This document shows, one piece after another, positions 8,272 through 15,923 of a stretch of DNA of 64,000 nt (position 1 is its first letter; the number at the start of each line of letters is the position of its first letter). Both the position numbers and the translations under genes were made by a program. Location of the stretch: positions 744,001-808,000 of the forward strand of contig NZ_JAZHSB010000001.1 of the NCBI RefSeq assembly GCF_036924715.1. Direction: 5' to 3'. Source of the DNA: Bradyrhizobium sp. AZCC 1721 (GTDB lineage: Bacteria; Pseudomonadota; Alphaproteobacteria; Rhizobiales; Xanthobacteraceae). Under the pieces are notes generated by a model. The model saw only the letters and a program-made list of their open reading frames with translations, ran no database searches and was not told where the DNA came from.

Positions 8272-9747
8272 TCAATCGCTCGTCACATGCACGCCAGCCC
8301 TTTGCCCCGCATTCCACTTGCCGCCGATCGCGCGCTCGATCTGCGCCGCGAGCTGCAACAATAAGCCGTCATTGGCCTGCTTGGCGATGGCCTGGATGCC
8401 GAGCGGCAGACCGTGCTCGTGGGTGGCAAGCGGCAGCGAGATCGCCGGGATGCCGCAGAGATTGGCGAGCGGCGTAAAGGCAAAATTGCGCCAGAGATTG
8501 CCGAACCAGTCCAGCACGTCGGGATTGTCGCTGATCGTGAGATACTCGGTCGTGCCGACCTTCGGCGTCGGCAGCGCGGTGATCGGCGTTAGTATAATAT
8601 CCCACTCCTCGAAGAACGCGCCGAAGCCGCGCGAGGTCGTGTTGAACACCGCCTGCATGCGCGCTCGGTCCGCGTAGGACGTGTGCCGGCCACGCTCCCA
8701 GATCCGGATGTTGATCGGCTCGATCAGATCTTCCGGCGGCTGTTCTAGGCCGCGCGCCGCCAGCATGTTGGAGATGACGACGGAAAAGTTGCTGATATAG
8801 CAGGTGGTCTGCGCCGCGAAGGCCTCACCATAGTCCAGATCCGGCAGGGCGTAATCGACATCATGGCCGAGGCCCTCGAGAAAGCGCCCGGCTTTCTGCA
8901 GCTCGGCTGCGATATGCGGTGTCGCGCGATAATCACCCCACTGATACGACAGCGCGATTTTCAGCCGGGCAGGATCGCGTGTGATCATCCGCGTATACGG
9001 CTCCGGCGGACTCCAGAACGGCATGAATTCGCCCGGCGCCGGACCGCGGCAGGCGTCGACGAAGGCCGCGGTATCGCGCACCGTGCGCGACTGGCAGCCT
9101 TGAATCGAGACCAGCCCGCTCAAATCGGAGAGGAGCGGCGACAGCGAGAACACGCCGCGCGAGACTTTCAGCCCGATATTGCCGTTGACGCCGGCGGGAA
9201 TCCGGATCGAGCCGCCGCCGTCGGTCGCGTGCGCGATCGGCACCGCGCCGGCGGCGACCATCGCAGCGCTGCCGGCCGACGATCCGCAGGTGGTGTAGTC
9301 GGTATTCCAGGGATTGCGCGTGACATAGACGGCGGGATTGTCGGCCGAGCTGCAGACGCCGAATTCCGGCGTCGTGGTGCGTCCGATCACATTGAGCCCG
9401 GCTCCGCGCATCTTCTTGGTCATGAATGTATCGGCCGTGGCGCGATTGCCGCGCATGTAGAGCGAGCCCATCTCCTGCAGCCGACCCTTCAGCGTCGGAC
9501 CGAGGTCCTTCATCAGGAACGGAAGTCCGGCAAACGGACCATCGAGATTGGTACCGTCGGTGGCGGGATCTGCGACCGCATCCTCGAACACTTCGACGAC
9601 GGCCGAGAGTGGGGGATCGACCTTGGCGATGGCGGCGGCGGCCTGCGCCGCCAAATCCTTGGCCGTCAGCTCGCCCTTCGCGACACGCGCAGCCAGCGCC
9701 ACGCCATCGTGCTGCGCCCACTCGTCCCAGCTCATCGGCAAATTCAT
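8272..9747 (-). CDS. Amidase (amidase-signature family)
   Basis: A 491-aa cytoplasmic amidase. The Ser-cisSer-Lys triad is visible: Lys80 in FLMKDLG, the cis-Ser in TTCGSSAGSAAMVAAG (about 156-157), and the nucleophile Ser180 in DGGGSIRIPAG. These enzymes hydrolyse C-N bonds of amides or acylated amines. ATG 9747 (MNLPMSWDEW) was chosen over ATG 9780 because GAGGGG lies 9 bases upstream of it. It converges with the beta-lactamase-fold gene, with a 19-base gap. Substrate unknown; 6-aminohexanoate-type or aryl-acyl amidases are close relatives by motif. Confidence 0.92.
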   Translation of the reverse strand: MNLPMSWDEWAQHDGVALAARVAKGELTAKDLAAQAAAAIAKVDPPLSAVVEVFEDAVADPATDGTNLDGPFAGLPFLMKDLGPTLKGRLQEMGSLYMRGNRATADTFMTKKMRGAGLNVIGRTTTPEFGVCSSADNPAVYVTRNPWNTDYTTCGSSAGSAAMVAAGAVPIAHATDGGGSIRIPAGVNGNIGLKVSRGVFSLSPLLSDLSGLVSIQGCQSRTVRDTAAFVDACRGPAPGEFMPFWSPPEPYTRMITRDPARLKIALSYQWGDYRATPHIAAELQKAGRFLEGLGHDVDYALPDLDYGEAFAAQTTCYISNFSVVISNMLAARGLEQPPEDLIEPINIRIWERGRHTSYADRARMQAVFNTTSRGFGAFFEEWDIILTPITALPTPKVGTTEYLTISDNPDVLDWFGNLWRNFAFTPLANLCGIPAISLPLATHEHGLPLGIQAIAKQANDGLLLQLAAQIERAIGGKWNAGQRAGVHVTSD

Positions 9748-9873
9748 GCAATCGGTCCCCTCGGAAAATAGCTCGGACATTAGAACATGATTGGGAAAAG
9801 GCGGAACTGTTTTTCACCGGCCCGCAGATAGGTTCAATGTGATCTTCCCGCCGGCCGATGAGCGGCTGCGTCT

Positions 9874-10050
9874 TCAGGAACGGAAATCTATGCTGCGCAC
9901 GATGATGCCGGGAGGAGTGCCTTCAAACTCTCGGGCCAGGAATTTGCGGGACACGCATGCGTCGATCCGGTCCTGCAGCCGCGCGAACTGTTCCTCGCGC
10001 GGATCTGCCGGCGTGCGTGGCACGCGTTCAAGATTGTTGCGGCCGAACAT
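9874..10050 (-). CDS. Small hypothetical protein (58 aa)
   Basis: Too short for standard ORF cut-offs. It begins MFGRNNLERVPR and ends IIVRSIDFRS with TGA at 9876-9874. Codons show the GC-rich third positions of neighbouring genes, the protein is charged and soluble-looking, and it fills an otherwise empty 470-base gap between the divergent amidase and transglutaminase genes. A purine-rich GAGAGGCGAG lies 14 or more bases upstream of the ATG, which is a weak ribosome-binding site. No family recognised. It could equally be a chance ORF. Confidence 0.4.
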   Translation of the reverse strand: MFGRNNLERVPRTPADPREEQFARLQDRIDACVSRKFLAREFEGTPPGIIVRSIDFRS

Positions 10051-10216
10051 CTGTTTGTTCAGCTCGCCTCTCCCGAGAGCCGGGTGAGGTCGGCAATCTC
10101 AGCGCATATCGGTTTCCTTGGCGCCCGCCGCATTTGGTCGAATAAGCCAGTCAACGCCTTGTATTCGCTGGCTTCGTAGCCACTTCGAGCAGGCAGCTGC
10201 CGGAAAGGGCTTTCGA

Positions 10217-11023
10217 GTGAAGATTCGCGTCGGATTCGAAATGATCTACGATTTCCCGCAGCCGACGCCGATGATCATGGTGCTGGGCACGCACTTCACC
10301 CGTGCGTCCGACATCATCGTGCCGGATTTCCTCACCACCGACCCAGTCGTTGAGATCACCCCCTACCGCGACATGTTTGGCAATTGGTGCAGCCGCATGG
10401 TTGCGCCCGCCGGCCGCGTGCGTCTTGCGGCCGACGGCGTCGTTCGCGACAGCGGTCTGCCAGATCCGGTGTTTACTTCCGCCGTTCAGCACGCGATCGA
10501 GGATCTGCCCGCGGACACTTTGGTCTATCTGCTCGGCAGCCGTTATTGCGAGACCGACCGGCTTTCGGAAATCGCCTGGCAATTGTTCGAGAAGAAGCCG
10601 CCGGGCTGGGCGCGAGTCCAGGCGATCTGCGATTTCGTCCATCATCACATCGCCTTCGGATATGAGTATGCTCGCGCCAGCAAGACGGCGTGGGAGGCTT
10701 ACCAGGAAGGCAAGGGCGTCTGCCGCGACTACGCCCATCTTGCCGTTGCGTTCTGCCGCTGCATGAACATTCCCGCGCGCTATTGCACGGGCTATCTCAG
10801 CGACATCGGCACGCCAAAGCCATGGGCTGCAGGCGATTTCGCCGGTTGGTTCGAAGCCTATGTCGGTGGGCACTGGCGTACTTTCGATCCGCGCAGCAAC
10901 GTGCCAAGGATCGGTCGCATCCTGATTGCGCAGGGGCGCGACGCTTCCGACGTGCCGATCACCCAGACCTTTGGGCCAAACACATTGGTCGGCTTCAAGG
11001 TCTGGACCGACGAGGTTGCGTGA
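10217..11023 (+). CDS. Transglutaminase-like cysteine peptidase family protein
   Basis: A 268-aa protein starting at GTG 10217 (VKIRVGFEMIYDF); the longer frame from 10118 adds low-complexity non-conserved residues, and GGAAAGGG sits upstream of the GTG. The papain-like triad is present: Cys169 in GKGVCRDYAHLAVAFCR, His219 in GGHWRTFDPR and Asp224. The N-terminal beta-sandwich region (about 1-100) is characteristic of bacterial transglutaminase-like proteins that act as peptidases or amide-modifying enzymes. No signal peptide, so probably cytoplasmic. Its substrate is not known. It precedes the cluster of small secreted or orphan proteins. Confidence 0.85.
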   Translation: MKIRVGFEMIYDFPQPTPMIMVLGTHFTRASDIIVPDFLTTDPVVEITPYRDMFGNWCSRMVAPAGRVRLAADGVVRDSGLPDPVFTSAVQHAIEDLPADTLVYLLGSRYCETDRLSEIAWQLFEKKPPGWARVQAICDFVHHHIAFGYEYARASKTAWEAYQEGKGVCRDYAHLAVAFCRCMNIPARYCTGYLSDIGTPKPWAAGDFAGWFEAYVGGHWRTFDPRSNVPRIGRILIAQGRDASDVPITQTFGPNTLVGFKVWTDEVA

Positions 11024-11085
11024 CGACGGTCGCCGCGCATCGACCTGCTTGATTTGAACTGCGACCAATCGGGAAAGGAACTCGG

Positions 11086-11334
11086 ATGAAAACGACTCTC
11101 GCCGTGCTGGCACTATGCGCATTTGCGCCGGGCGCTCTTGCCGCAGCGCCAGAGTGCCGCGCGATCGAAAACGCCAATGCGCGCCTGTCGTGCTATGACG
11201 CCACGTATCCTCCGAAAATGGAAAAATCCGTAGTCTCTGAAAAAGACTCGTCGCGAGCCGCCTACAAAGATCCCTTCAGCGCAGAAGACGCCAAGACCAA
11301 CGCCAAGCTGAAGAATATCTGCCGCGGTTGCTGA
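11086..11334 (+). CDS. Small secreted protein with paired cysteines (82 aa)
   Basis: ATG 11086 follows GGGAAAGGAACTCGG, a good ribosome-binding site. Residues 1-20 form a clean Sec signal peptide (cleavage after ALAA). The mature part starts with PECRAIENANARLSCYDA, a Cys-x(14)-Cys arrangement found in short periplasmic proteins of Bradyrhizobium relatives, and ends in DPFSAEDAKTNAKLKN followed by CRGC. Four cysteines in about 62 mature residues suggest disulfides in the periplasm. Function unknown. Confidence 0.75.
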   Translation: MKTTLAVLALCAFAPGALAAAPECRAIENANARLSCYDATYPPKMEKSVVSEKDSSRAAYKDPFSAEDAKTNAKLKNICRGC

Positions 11335-11404
11335 GATGGAGGCGCCCCGGCCGGTAGAGGGCTTTTTCTTCGCACAGGCGATAACGGCGCGACAGCCAGC
11401 TTTG

Positions 11405-11635
11405 CTAGCTCAACAATGTACGCACCCTCATGGCGGCATCGTGGATCTCGACCTGAAGCATCGGATAAGCGGTCTTTAGCTTTCGACCGGCGACCTCGGC
11501 AGCCTCGATCGCGTCAAACTCCGACTTGAAATGGCCGTCGACAATCGTCGCGAATCCTTCGGTCGGAGGCCTGTCGGCCCGCACTGATTTCTTCGGTTCT
11601 GGCTCTTCAACTGAAAGCAGGGGTTTCTTCATCAT
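11405..11635 (-). CDS. Small hypothetical protein (76 aa)
   Basis: Starts at ATG 11635 (or 11632): AAAGGAA lies immediately upstream, favouring these over ATG 11749. It begins MMKKPLLSVEEPEPKK and has a compact C-terminal half with EFDAIEAAEVAGRKLK followed by VEIHDAAMRVRTLL, a helix then strand pattern resembling those of the small proteins at 11997 and 12627. No signal peptide or membrane segment. No function recognised. The 35-residue membrane ORF at 11736-11843 lies upstream on the same strand. Confidence 0.6.
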   Translation of the reverse strand: MMKKPLLSVEEPEPKKSVRADRPPTEGFATIVDGHFKSEFDAIEAAEVAGRKLKTAYPMLQVEIHDAAMRVRTLLS

Positions 11636-11735
11636 TATTCCTTTCGCGTTCACCGCGATTATTTGATCTGCGTGGAAGCTGGTTTCAAAAGCCGCGGCTG
11701 GCGCATCGTGATGCGTGTCCTCCGTCATTGCGGCG

Positions 11736-11843
11736 TTACCACTGGACAATAACTGCTCCAGCGATCAGGAGACCAAGAACAACTGGTACCAGGATTGGAG
11801 GTACCAGCCACTCTCGCAGATCGAATTGTTGGCTGGTGGACAC
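11736..11843 (-). CDS. Putative single-pass membrane microprotein (35 aa)
   Basis: Begins at GTG 11843 (VSTSQQFDLREW) and ends TAA 11738-11736. Residues 13-33 are a continuous hydrophobic helix (LVPPILVPVVLGLLIAGAV), followed by IVQW. The pattern of a polar N-terminus DLREWLVPP and one membrane span looks like the short membrane proteins that occur in rhizobial genomes. No strong Shine-Dalgarno is seen, and an upstream in-frame extension is possible. Predicted inner-membrane location; function unknown. Confidence 0.45.
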   Translation of the reverse strand: MSTSQQFDLREWLVPPILVPVVLGLLIAGAVIVQW

Positions 11844-11996
11844 ATTAACCGCCCGTCGTGTGGCGGGAGTACAAGACTCTCAGTCACCGATAGCAGCCAA
11901 TGAAGGGGCGGTGATGCGTATAGCAGACGCTCTTTCCATGACGATGTCGAGGGAAATCCCAACGCGCGGTGCGACCCGCACTCCTAAGGAGAGCCC

Positions 11997-12239
11997 ATGG
12001 CTCGCGAAACAAGCTACTTCGTTCAGGCATTCGATGCCGGCCGGGGAGGAAACCTGAAAGCGGGCGTTCCGATAGCCTGCAAAACGGCAACTGGCGCGCT
12101 TCGCACCGCGCAGCGGCTGGCCGAGAGCAAGCTCGGTGTTGTTGCCTTCTCATCCACCGGTGACCCTGAGATGGGCGACTATGACGACGAGCCGACGGTC
12201 ATCTTCCGCAAGGGAGAGCTGCCATCGGCCTTCGACTGA
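11997..12239 (+). CDS. Small hypothetical protein (80 aa)
   Basis: ATG 11997 lies just after CTAAGGAGAGCCC, a strong ribosome-binding site. The sequence reads YFVQAFDAGRGGNLKAG, then a helix TATGALRTAQRLAESK, then GVVAFSSTGDPEMGDY and PTVIFRKGELP, giving a beta-alpha-beta plan. Short proteins with the same GVVAFS...GDYDEP...G.LP pattern are, to my recollection, frequent in Bradyrhizobium. Probably a soluble cytoplasmic protein. Function unknown. Confidence 0.7.
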   Translation: MARETSYFVQAFDAGRGGNLKAGVPIACKTATGALRTAQRLAESKLGVVAFSSTGDPEMGDYDDEPTVIFRKGELPSAFD

Positions 12240-12626
12240 GATAGGTCCGGCAACTTTCCGCGGATCGGGCCATGTAGATCGCCTCGAGTTGGACGCGACG
12301 GGACTACGTCAGCGTCCCTTCCGTGGTCGCGCTCGAGGTTGGGATCTCGAGGTTGGGATAAGGTCAAGTGCGAGCATCGCCACCGGCAGGCGCTCGCGGT
12401 TGTCTCCGCGGCGTTTTAGCGCTCGCTATTGCCGCGACGCGAGCCTAGAGTTGATTATCACCGCGTTTCCCACGGCGTCTATCGGTGATTGAGGGCTAGC
12501 AAAGCTCACGCCCGACGAACGGAGCGCTTTTGTTGTCCCAAGGTTGCTTGGCTGCCGACCGGACCGTCCCGCTGGCAATCGTTCCGCCGCTTCTTCCATT
12601 GTTGGTATCGGCCGTGGCATTCCTGC
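12240..12626. other. 387-base gap with a perfect 14-bp tandem repeat
   Basis: No supported gene on either strand; a 166-codon minus-strand frame (12926-12426) overlaps two better plus-strand genes and is rejected. The one visible structure is a perfect tandem duplication of CTCGAGGTTGGGAT at 12332-12345 and 12346-12359. Its role is unknown. Confidence 0.6.
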
Positions 12627-12824
12627 ATGGATAGGACGAGCGGACTGCATTACCTGATCAGCGGCAACAATCAGTTTGGCCGGGTCAATCTTAGCCGTGC
12701 GGCGGCGCGGGCTGCCGTCAAGAAGGCAAAGGAGCTTTTGCAGGAAGGTTATTTGGACGTGAGGATATCCACGCCCCGGGGCCGGATCCTGTTGTCTGAT
12801 GAGTTCGATCAGCTTGAAGAATAG
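12627..12824 (+). CDS. Small hypothetical protein (65 aa)
   Basis: ATG 12627 begins MDRTSGLHYLISGNNQF; the frame is open further upstream but that part is arginine- and cysteine-rich and not protein-like. The body contains a long amphipathic helix LSRAAARAAVKKAKELLQE followed by YLDVRISTPRGRILLSDEFD, again a helix then strand plan like its neighbours. Soluble, no motif recognised. It lies 33 bases upstream of the next small gene and may be co-transcribed with it. Confidence 0.6.
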   Translation: MDRTSGLHYLISGNNQFGRVNLSRAAARAAVKKAKELLQEGYLDVRISTPRGRILLSDEFDQLEE

Positions 12825-12857
12825 CGGGGCGCCCACAACAGGTCCGGGAGGCAAGCC

Positions 12858-13094
12858 ATGAGCAGACCCTTCAAGACCGCCGATGAGCTCCAGGATATGA
12901 TTGTCGAGCAGGCAAGGATTCTCCATGGTCCCTGGCCTTCGGGGATGACGATGTTTGTTTTCGACGATGCTTACGGATGGAGCGCGAGCATCAGTCGGCC
13001 AGCGTCAGAGGGCGACAATTTCTATCGCACCCGCACGCTCGATTTGGTCAGGACGTTGAAGGTCAGATATGATCTAGACGCGCCTCGGCTCTAG
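12858..13094 (+). CDS. Small hypothetical protein (78 aa)
   Basis: ATG 12858 follows CCGGGAGGCAAGCC, a good ribosome-binding site. It starts MSRPFKTADELQDMIVEQA, has a central aromatic section MTMFVFDDAYGWSASIS and ends with a helix DLVRTLKVRYDL. No signal or membrane segment. Unknown function; the position between other small orphan genes is the only context. Confidence 0.65.
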   Translation: MSRPFKTADELQDMIVEQARILHGPWPSGMTMFVFDDAYGWSASISRPASEGDNFYRTRTLDLVRTLKVRYDLDAPRL

Positions 13095-13159
13095 TCGACG
13101 ACGATACCTAGCCGAATCTGCATTGGTTTCGGCATCACCATCAACCCACGGAGATCGAC

Positions 13160-13294
13160 ATGGCTAAAGGCGAGCAAAGAGGCAATCGGGAAGCCAAGAA
13201 ACCCAAGAAGGAGAAGATCAAGGTAATTGCTGCAGCACCGAGTCAGAAGGCCGGAGGCTGGCAGCCAACCTCAGGTTCCGGCAAGAAGAAATAA
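13160..13294 (+). CDS. Very small lysine-rich basic protein (44 aa)
   Basis: ATG 13160 is preceded by CACGGAGATCGAC (GGAG at a normal distance); TAA 13292-13294. Nearly a third of residues are Lys or Arg: MAKGEQRGNREAKKPKKEKI, a short neutral section and a final SGSGKKK. The composition suggests an unstructured nucleic-acid-associated or regulatory peptide. Short proteins of this MAKGQ/EQRxNREAKKPK type occur widely in rhizobia, to my recollection. Function unknown. Confidence 0.65.
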   Translation: MAKGEQRGNREAKKPKKEKIKVIAAAPSQKAGGWQPTSGSGKKK

Positions 13295-13393
13295 AGTTCG
13301 GTGCTCATTGGTGGGGAGAAACTGGATCTTCTCCCGCGGGTGCATGGCCTATGGGGGCATGCTGAACGGGTTAACCGACGATCGCACCCAGCA

Positions 13394-14362
13394 TCAAACC
13401 CTTATCAAACGCACCTTCGTCCCCCAGGGATCGGCCGTCTCGATGCCGTTCGTAATCGCTGCTGCCGGCGCGCCCGCCTGTCGCAGGCGCTGCTGCTGGG
13501 CCTGCAGGATTTCCTCCGATGCGACCTCGAGCGAAAACCATGCAAGTCCCGTGGCCGCATCATCCCGCCGGCCGGCGCCGGCGCTCTGCCAGACATTGAT
13601 GCCGAGGTGATGGTGATAGCGCCCCGACGACAGGAACGCGGCGCCGGTGCGCTTGCGAGTCGGGTCGAAGCCGATGGCGCCGCCATAGAAGCGGTCGGCC
13701 TGTTCGAGGTCGCCGACGCGCAGGTGCATGTGGCCGATGCGAAGGCCGTCGGGCGCCCCGGCATAGTTGGAGATGCGCGGATTCGTCAGCGTCAGCAGAC
13801 CGTCGATATCAAGCGGGTCGGTCGCCATCGCGACCGTGCCGCCATCCCATTTCCAGCTTTCGGGCGCGCGGTCGGCGTAGACCTCGATGCCGTTGCCTTC
13901 GGGATCGTCGAGATAGACGGACTCGCTGACGAGGTGATCGGCAAACCCGGAGAGCGGCACCTTATTCGTTGCGGCGTGCACCAGCCAGCGCGCGAGATCC
14001 TTGCGGGTCGGCATCAGGAAGGCGGTGTGATAGAGGCCCGCGGCATTCCGCGCCTCGCTGGCAGCGCCCGCGCGCAGGGTGAGATCGAGCAGCGGCACGC
14101 CGCCCGCGCCGAGACGGGCGCCGGTAGCCGTGCGCTGCAAGATGGTGAGCCCGATGGCGTCGCGATAGTAATTGGTGACGAGATCGAGGTTACGCACGCG
14201 CAAGGTCACCATGCCGATCCGCATCGGCGTACGGTTGGCGAAGGTCGGCCCGGCAGCGCCGTCAGCCGCTCCTTCCGCCAGCGCTGCCGCCGTGGCGGCC
14301 GCGCTCAACGACGAGGCGCCGGCCAGGTGAAGGAGGGTGCGGCGGGTCAGGTCGATGCTCAT
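13394..14362 (-). CDS. Tat-exported VOC-family (glyoxalase/catechol 2,3-dioxygenase-like) protein
   Basis: A 322-aa protein. The N-terminus LTRRTLLHLAGASSLSAAAT is a twin-arginine signal, so the protein should be exported folded to the periplasm. Two vicinal-oxygen-chelate modules follow: about residues 48-165 (RIGMVTLRVRNLDLVTNYY ... GLYHTAFLMPTR) and about 185-322 (RIGHMHLRVGDLEQADRFY ... HHHLGINVW). The repeated His/Glu positions are those of CatE-like extradiol dioxygenases that bind a metal ion. A periplasmic location for such a fold is unusual, and it may be a resistance or binding protein rather than a dioxygenase. Start ATG 14362. Confidence 0.82.
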   Translation of the reverse strand: MSIDLTRRTLLHLAGASSLSAAATAAALAEGAADGAAGPTFANRTPMRIGMVTLRVRNLDLVTNYYRDAIGLTILQRTATGARLGAGGVPLLDLTLRAGAASEARNAAGLYHTAFLMPTRKDLARWLVHAATNKVPLSGFADHLVSESVYLDDPEGNGIEVYADRAPESWKWDGGTVAMATDPLDIDGLLTLTNPRISNYAGAPDGLRIGHMHLRVGDLEQADRFYGGAIGFDPTRKRTGAAFLSSGRYHHHLGINVWQSAGAGRRDDAATGLAWFSLEVASEEILQAQQQRLRQAGAPAAAITNGIETADPWGTKVRLIRV

Positions 14363-14644
14363 GACAGCTCCGTTTCTCGATCGGCTCAGCGAAGCAAATC
14401 CCGCGCCGGTTCTATGCTCCGCAACGTCGCAACAGGGGCCGGCCGGACCATCGTTGCAGCAGAACGTTTTGCTCCGAGCAAGCTATTTTTCAGCCACCCC
14501 ACGGTGCCTGATTTGCCTAGCGCGCAAGCGCAATCACGATGCACTGCTGCGACAAATCAACACGACAGGCAAATCACTTCCGATTTTCCGAAATCGTGTC
14601 AAGCCCGGGAATCAAAAAATATTCCGCTTCACGTGAGAGGCAAA

Positions 14645-15006
14645 TCAGCCGCATAACTCCGCCCGTCTCACCCATTGAGGGGCGCTCGCGATCGTCACGA
14701 ACGTGCGGTGGGATGCGATGGACGCTGAATGCGCGATAGACGTTGCGCGCCTGACGCGTACGGCGAAGTCGTGTGGTTCGGGCACCGCGGTGCCGGCGTT
14801 AAGCTGCGTGAAACTATTTGCGCAGCGACGGAGGCAAAAGAGCCGTTCTCCGGGGAGCACGAAGTAAGCCGTAAAGCCATTGCGCAGGGAAGGCCGGGAT
14901 GCTCCCGCTGTACCTGTATGCTCGTGTGCGTGTTCTTGATGCGCAATGGCACACGAGACCGCGGGTGCAGCAAGCACCCGGTCTTCCCTGCGCCCTCTGA
15001 ATGGAG
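14645..15006. repeat. Dispersed, highly structured intergenic element
   Basis: The long gap 14363-15314 holds no real gene; frames crossing it look like translations of a repeat. Within it, 14882-14903 pairs with 14973-14993 to form a stem of about 20 bp with one G-U pair and one bulged A. Inside the loop, 14921-14929 (CTCGTGTGC) pairs with 14949-14957 (GCACACGAG), 14904-14908 can pair with 14961-14965, and 14963-14968/14974-14979 (GGGTGC/GCACCC) forms an alternative hairpin that competes with the outer stem. I believe related sequences recur in Bradyrhizobium intergenic regions, but that comes from memory and is unchecked. It could be a mobile palindromic element or encode a structured RNA. 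Borders are approximate. Confidence 0.55.
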
Positions 15007-15087
15007 AGGGCGGGAAGTTACAGCAAACCTCGGGCGCATCGTGCCGCGAGAACGCGGAGTCATGTTTGTATCGCCTATCCCCATCTC

Positions 15088-15210
15088 CGTCGTCCCTGCG
15101 AACGCAGGGACCCATACGCCGCGGCGGATATTGTCTTGCGCGGATGGTCGACGACTTTCCCTCAACGATCAGCAGCGGTGGTTATGGGTCCCTGCGTTCG
15201 CAGGGACGAC
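15088..15210. repeat. Palindromic repeat family A, copy 1
   Basis: A unit bounded by CGTCGTCCCTGCGAACGCAG on the left (15088) and its near inverse, ending GGGACGAC, on the right (to 15210). Each half is itself a hairpin (CCCTGCG/CGCAGGG), and the halves face each other around about 60 variable bases. Further copies in this window lie at 23851, 24923, 57112 (split by the IS), 58811 and 62664. Confidence 0.85.
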
Positions 15211-15314
15211 AAGTTGAGGGGTTCTCGCCTCTATTGCGTCGTCCCTGCTTCGCGGAGCCTGTCGTCGGGCTTCGCCGAAGGCGACACCCGGTGGCGGAGA
15301 CGACGGTCGGCCGG

Positions 15315-15683
15315 CTACGCCGCCGCCGGCACCTGATCGAGGAAGCCGGTGATGCTGCGGATGCGGCCGTCGCGGAGGACTGCGAAATCCGTTCCCTTGA
15401 TCGGGCTGTCGCCGCCGTCGGGGCCGAGGCCCCAGGAGAAGCGGACGTGGTCGCCAAAGCCATTGGGCTCGCCGATCAGCCTGAACCTGAAATCCGGAAA
15501 CTTTTGCTGCACGCCCGCGATCAGCGCGTCCACGCCGTCATGGCCATCGCCCGACATCAGCGGGTCGACATAGCGGGCGTCACTGGTCCAGTTCTGGCTG
15601 AGAATTTCGCGGCGGCGGCTTGGCGCCCGCTCGTTCCACAGATCGATGTAGCTGCGGGCAATCTTGTTGACGTCGGTCATCAT
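15315..15683 (-). CDS. SnoaL/NTF2-like domain protein
   Basis: A 122-aa cone-shaped NTF2-fold protein: VNKIARSYIDLWNERAP (N-terminal helices), WTSDARYVDPLMSGDGHDGV, VDALIAGVQQKFPDFRFRLI and a C-terminal sheet FAVLRDGRIRSITGFLDQVP. This is the usual SnoaL arrangement, whose members are small hydrolases, isomerases or binding proteins. Start ATG 15683 or 15680; AAGGAG lies just upstream. It is divergent from the PHA-synthase-like gene at 15924. No specific substrate can be read. Confidence 0.82.
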   Translation of the reverse strand: MMTDVNKIARSYIDLWNERAPSRRREILSQNWTSDARYVDPLMSGDGHDGVDALIAGVQQKFPDFRFRLIGEPNGFGDHVRFSWGLGPDGGDSPIKGTDFAVLRDGRIRSITGFLDQVPAAA

Positions 15684-15923
15684 GCTCTCCTTCGTTCCGG
15701 CCGAATGGGCCGGCTGACCGACTATCGAAAAATCCGACGCGCCAATCGATTACCTCAGAGGTCAAGGATTTCGATTTTTGGCAATCATGCATCTTGCGGA
15801 TGCGGTGCTGACCTATTTCCGACGATCGATCAGGCTAGGGCCTGCGCCGGATCTGGCGTAAAAGCATGCGACCTCGGCTCTTGCCGTCCTCACCATGGTG
15901 GGACGATCAATCGGGGAACGGGT

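Noticed and set aside
12426..12926. 166-codon minus-strand frame
   Set aside because: It overlaps two small plus-strand genes; the one at 12858 has a strong ribosome-binding site. It remains a minor alternative.
13301..14656. 451-codon plus-strand frame
   Set aside because: Antisense shadow of the Tat-exported VOC protein.
14729..15217. 162-codon plus-strand frame
   Set aside because: Runs through the structured repeat and family A repeat; its Cys/Arg-rich translation reflects the repeat rather than a protein.
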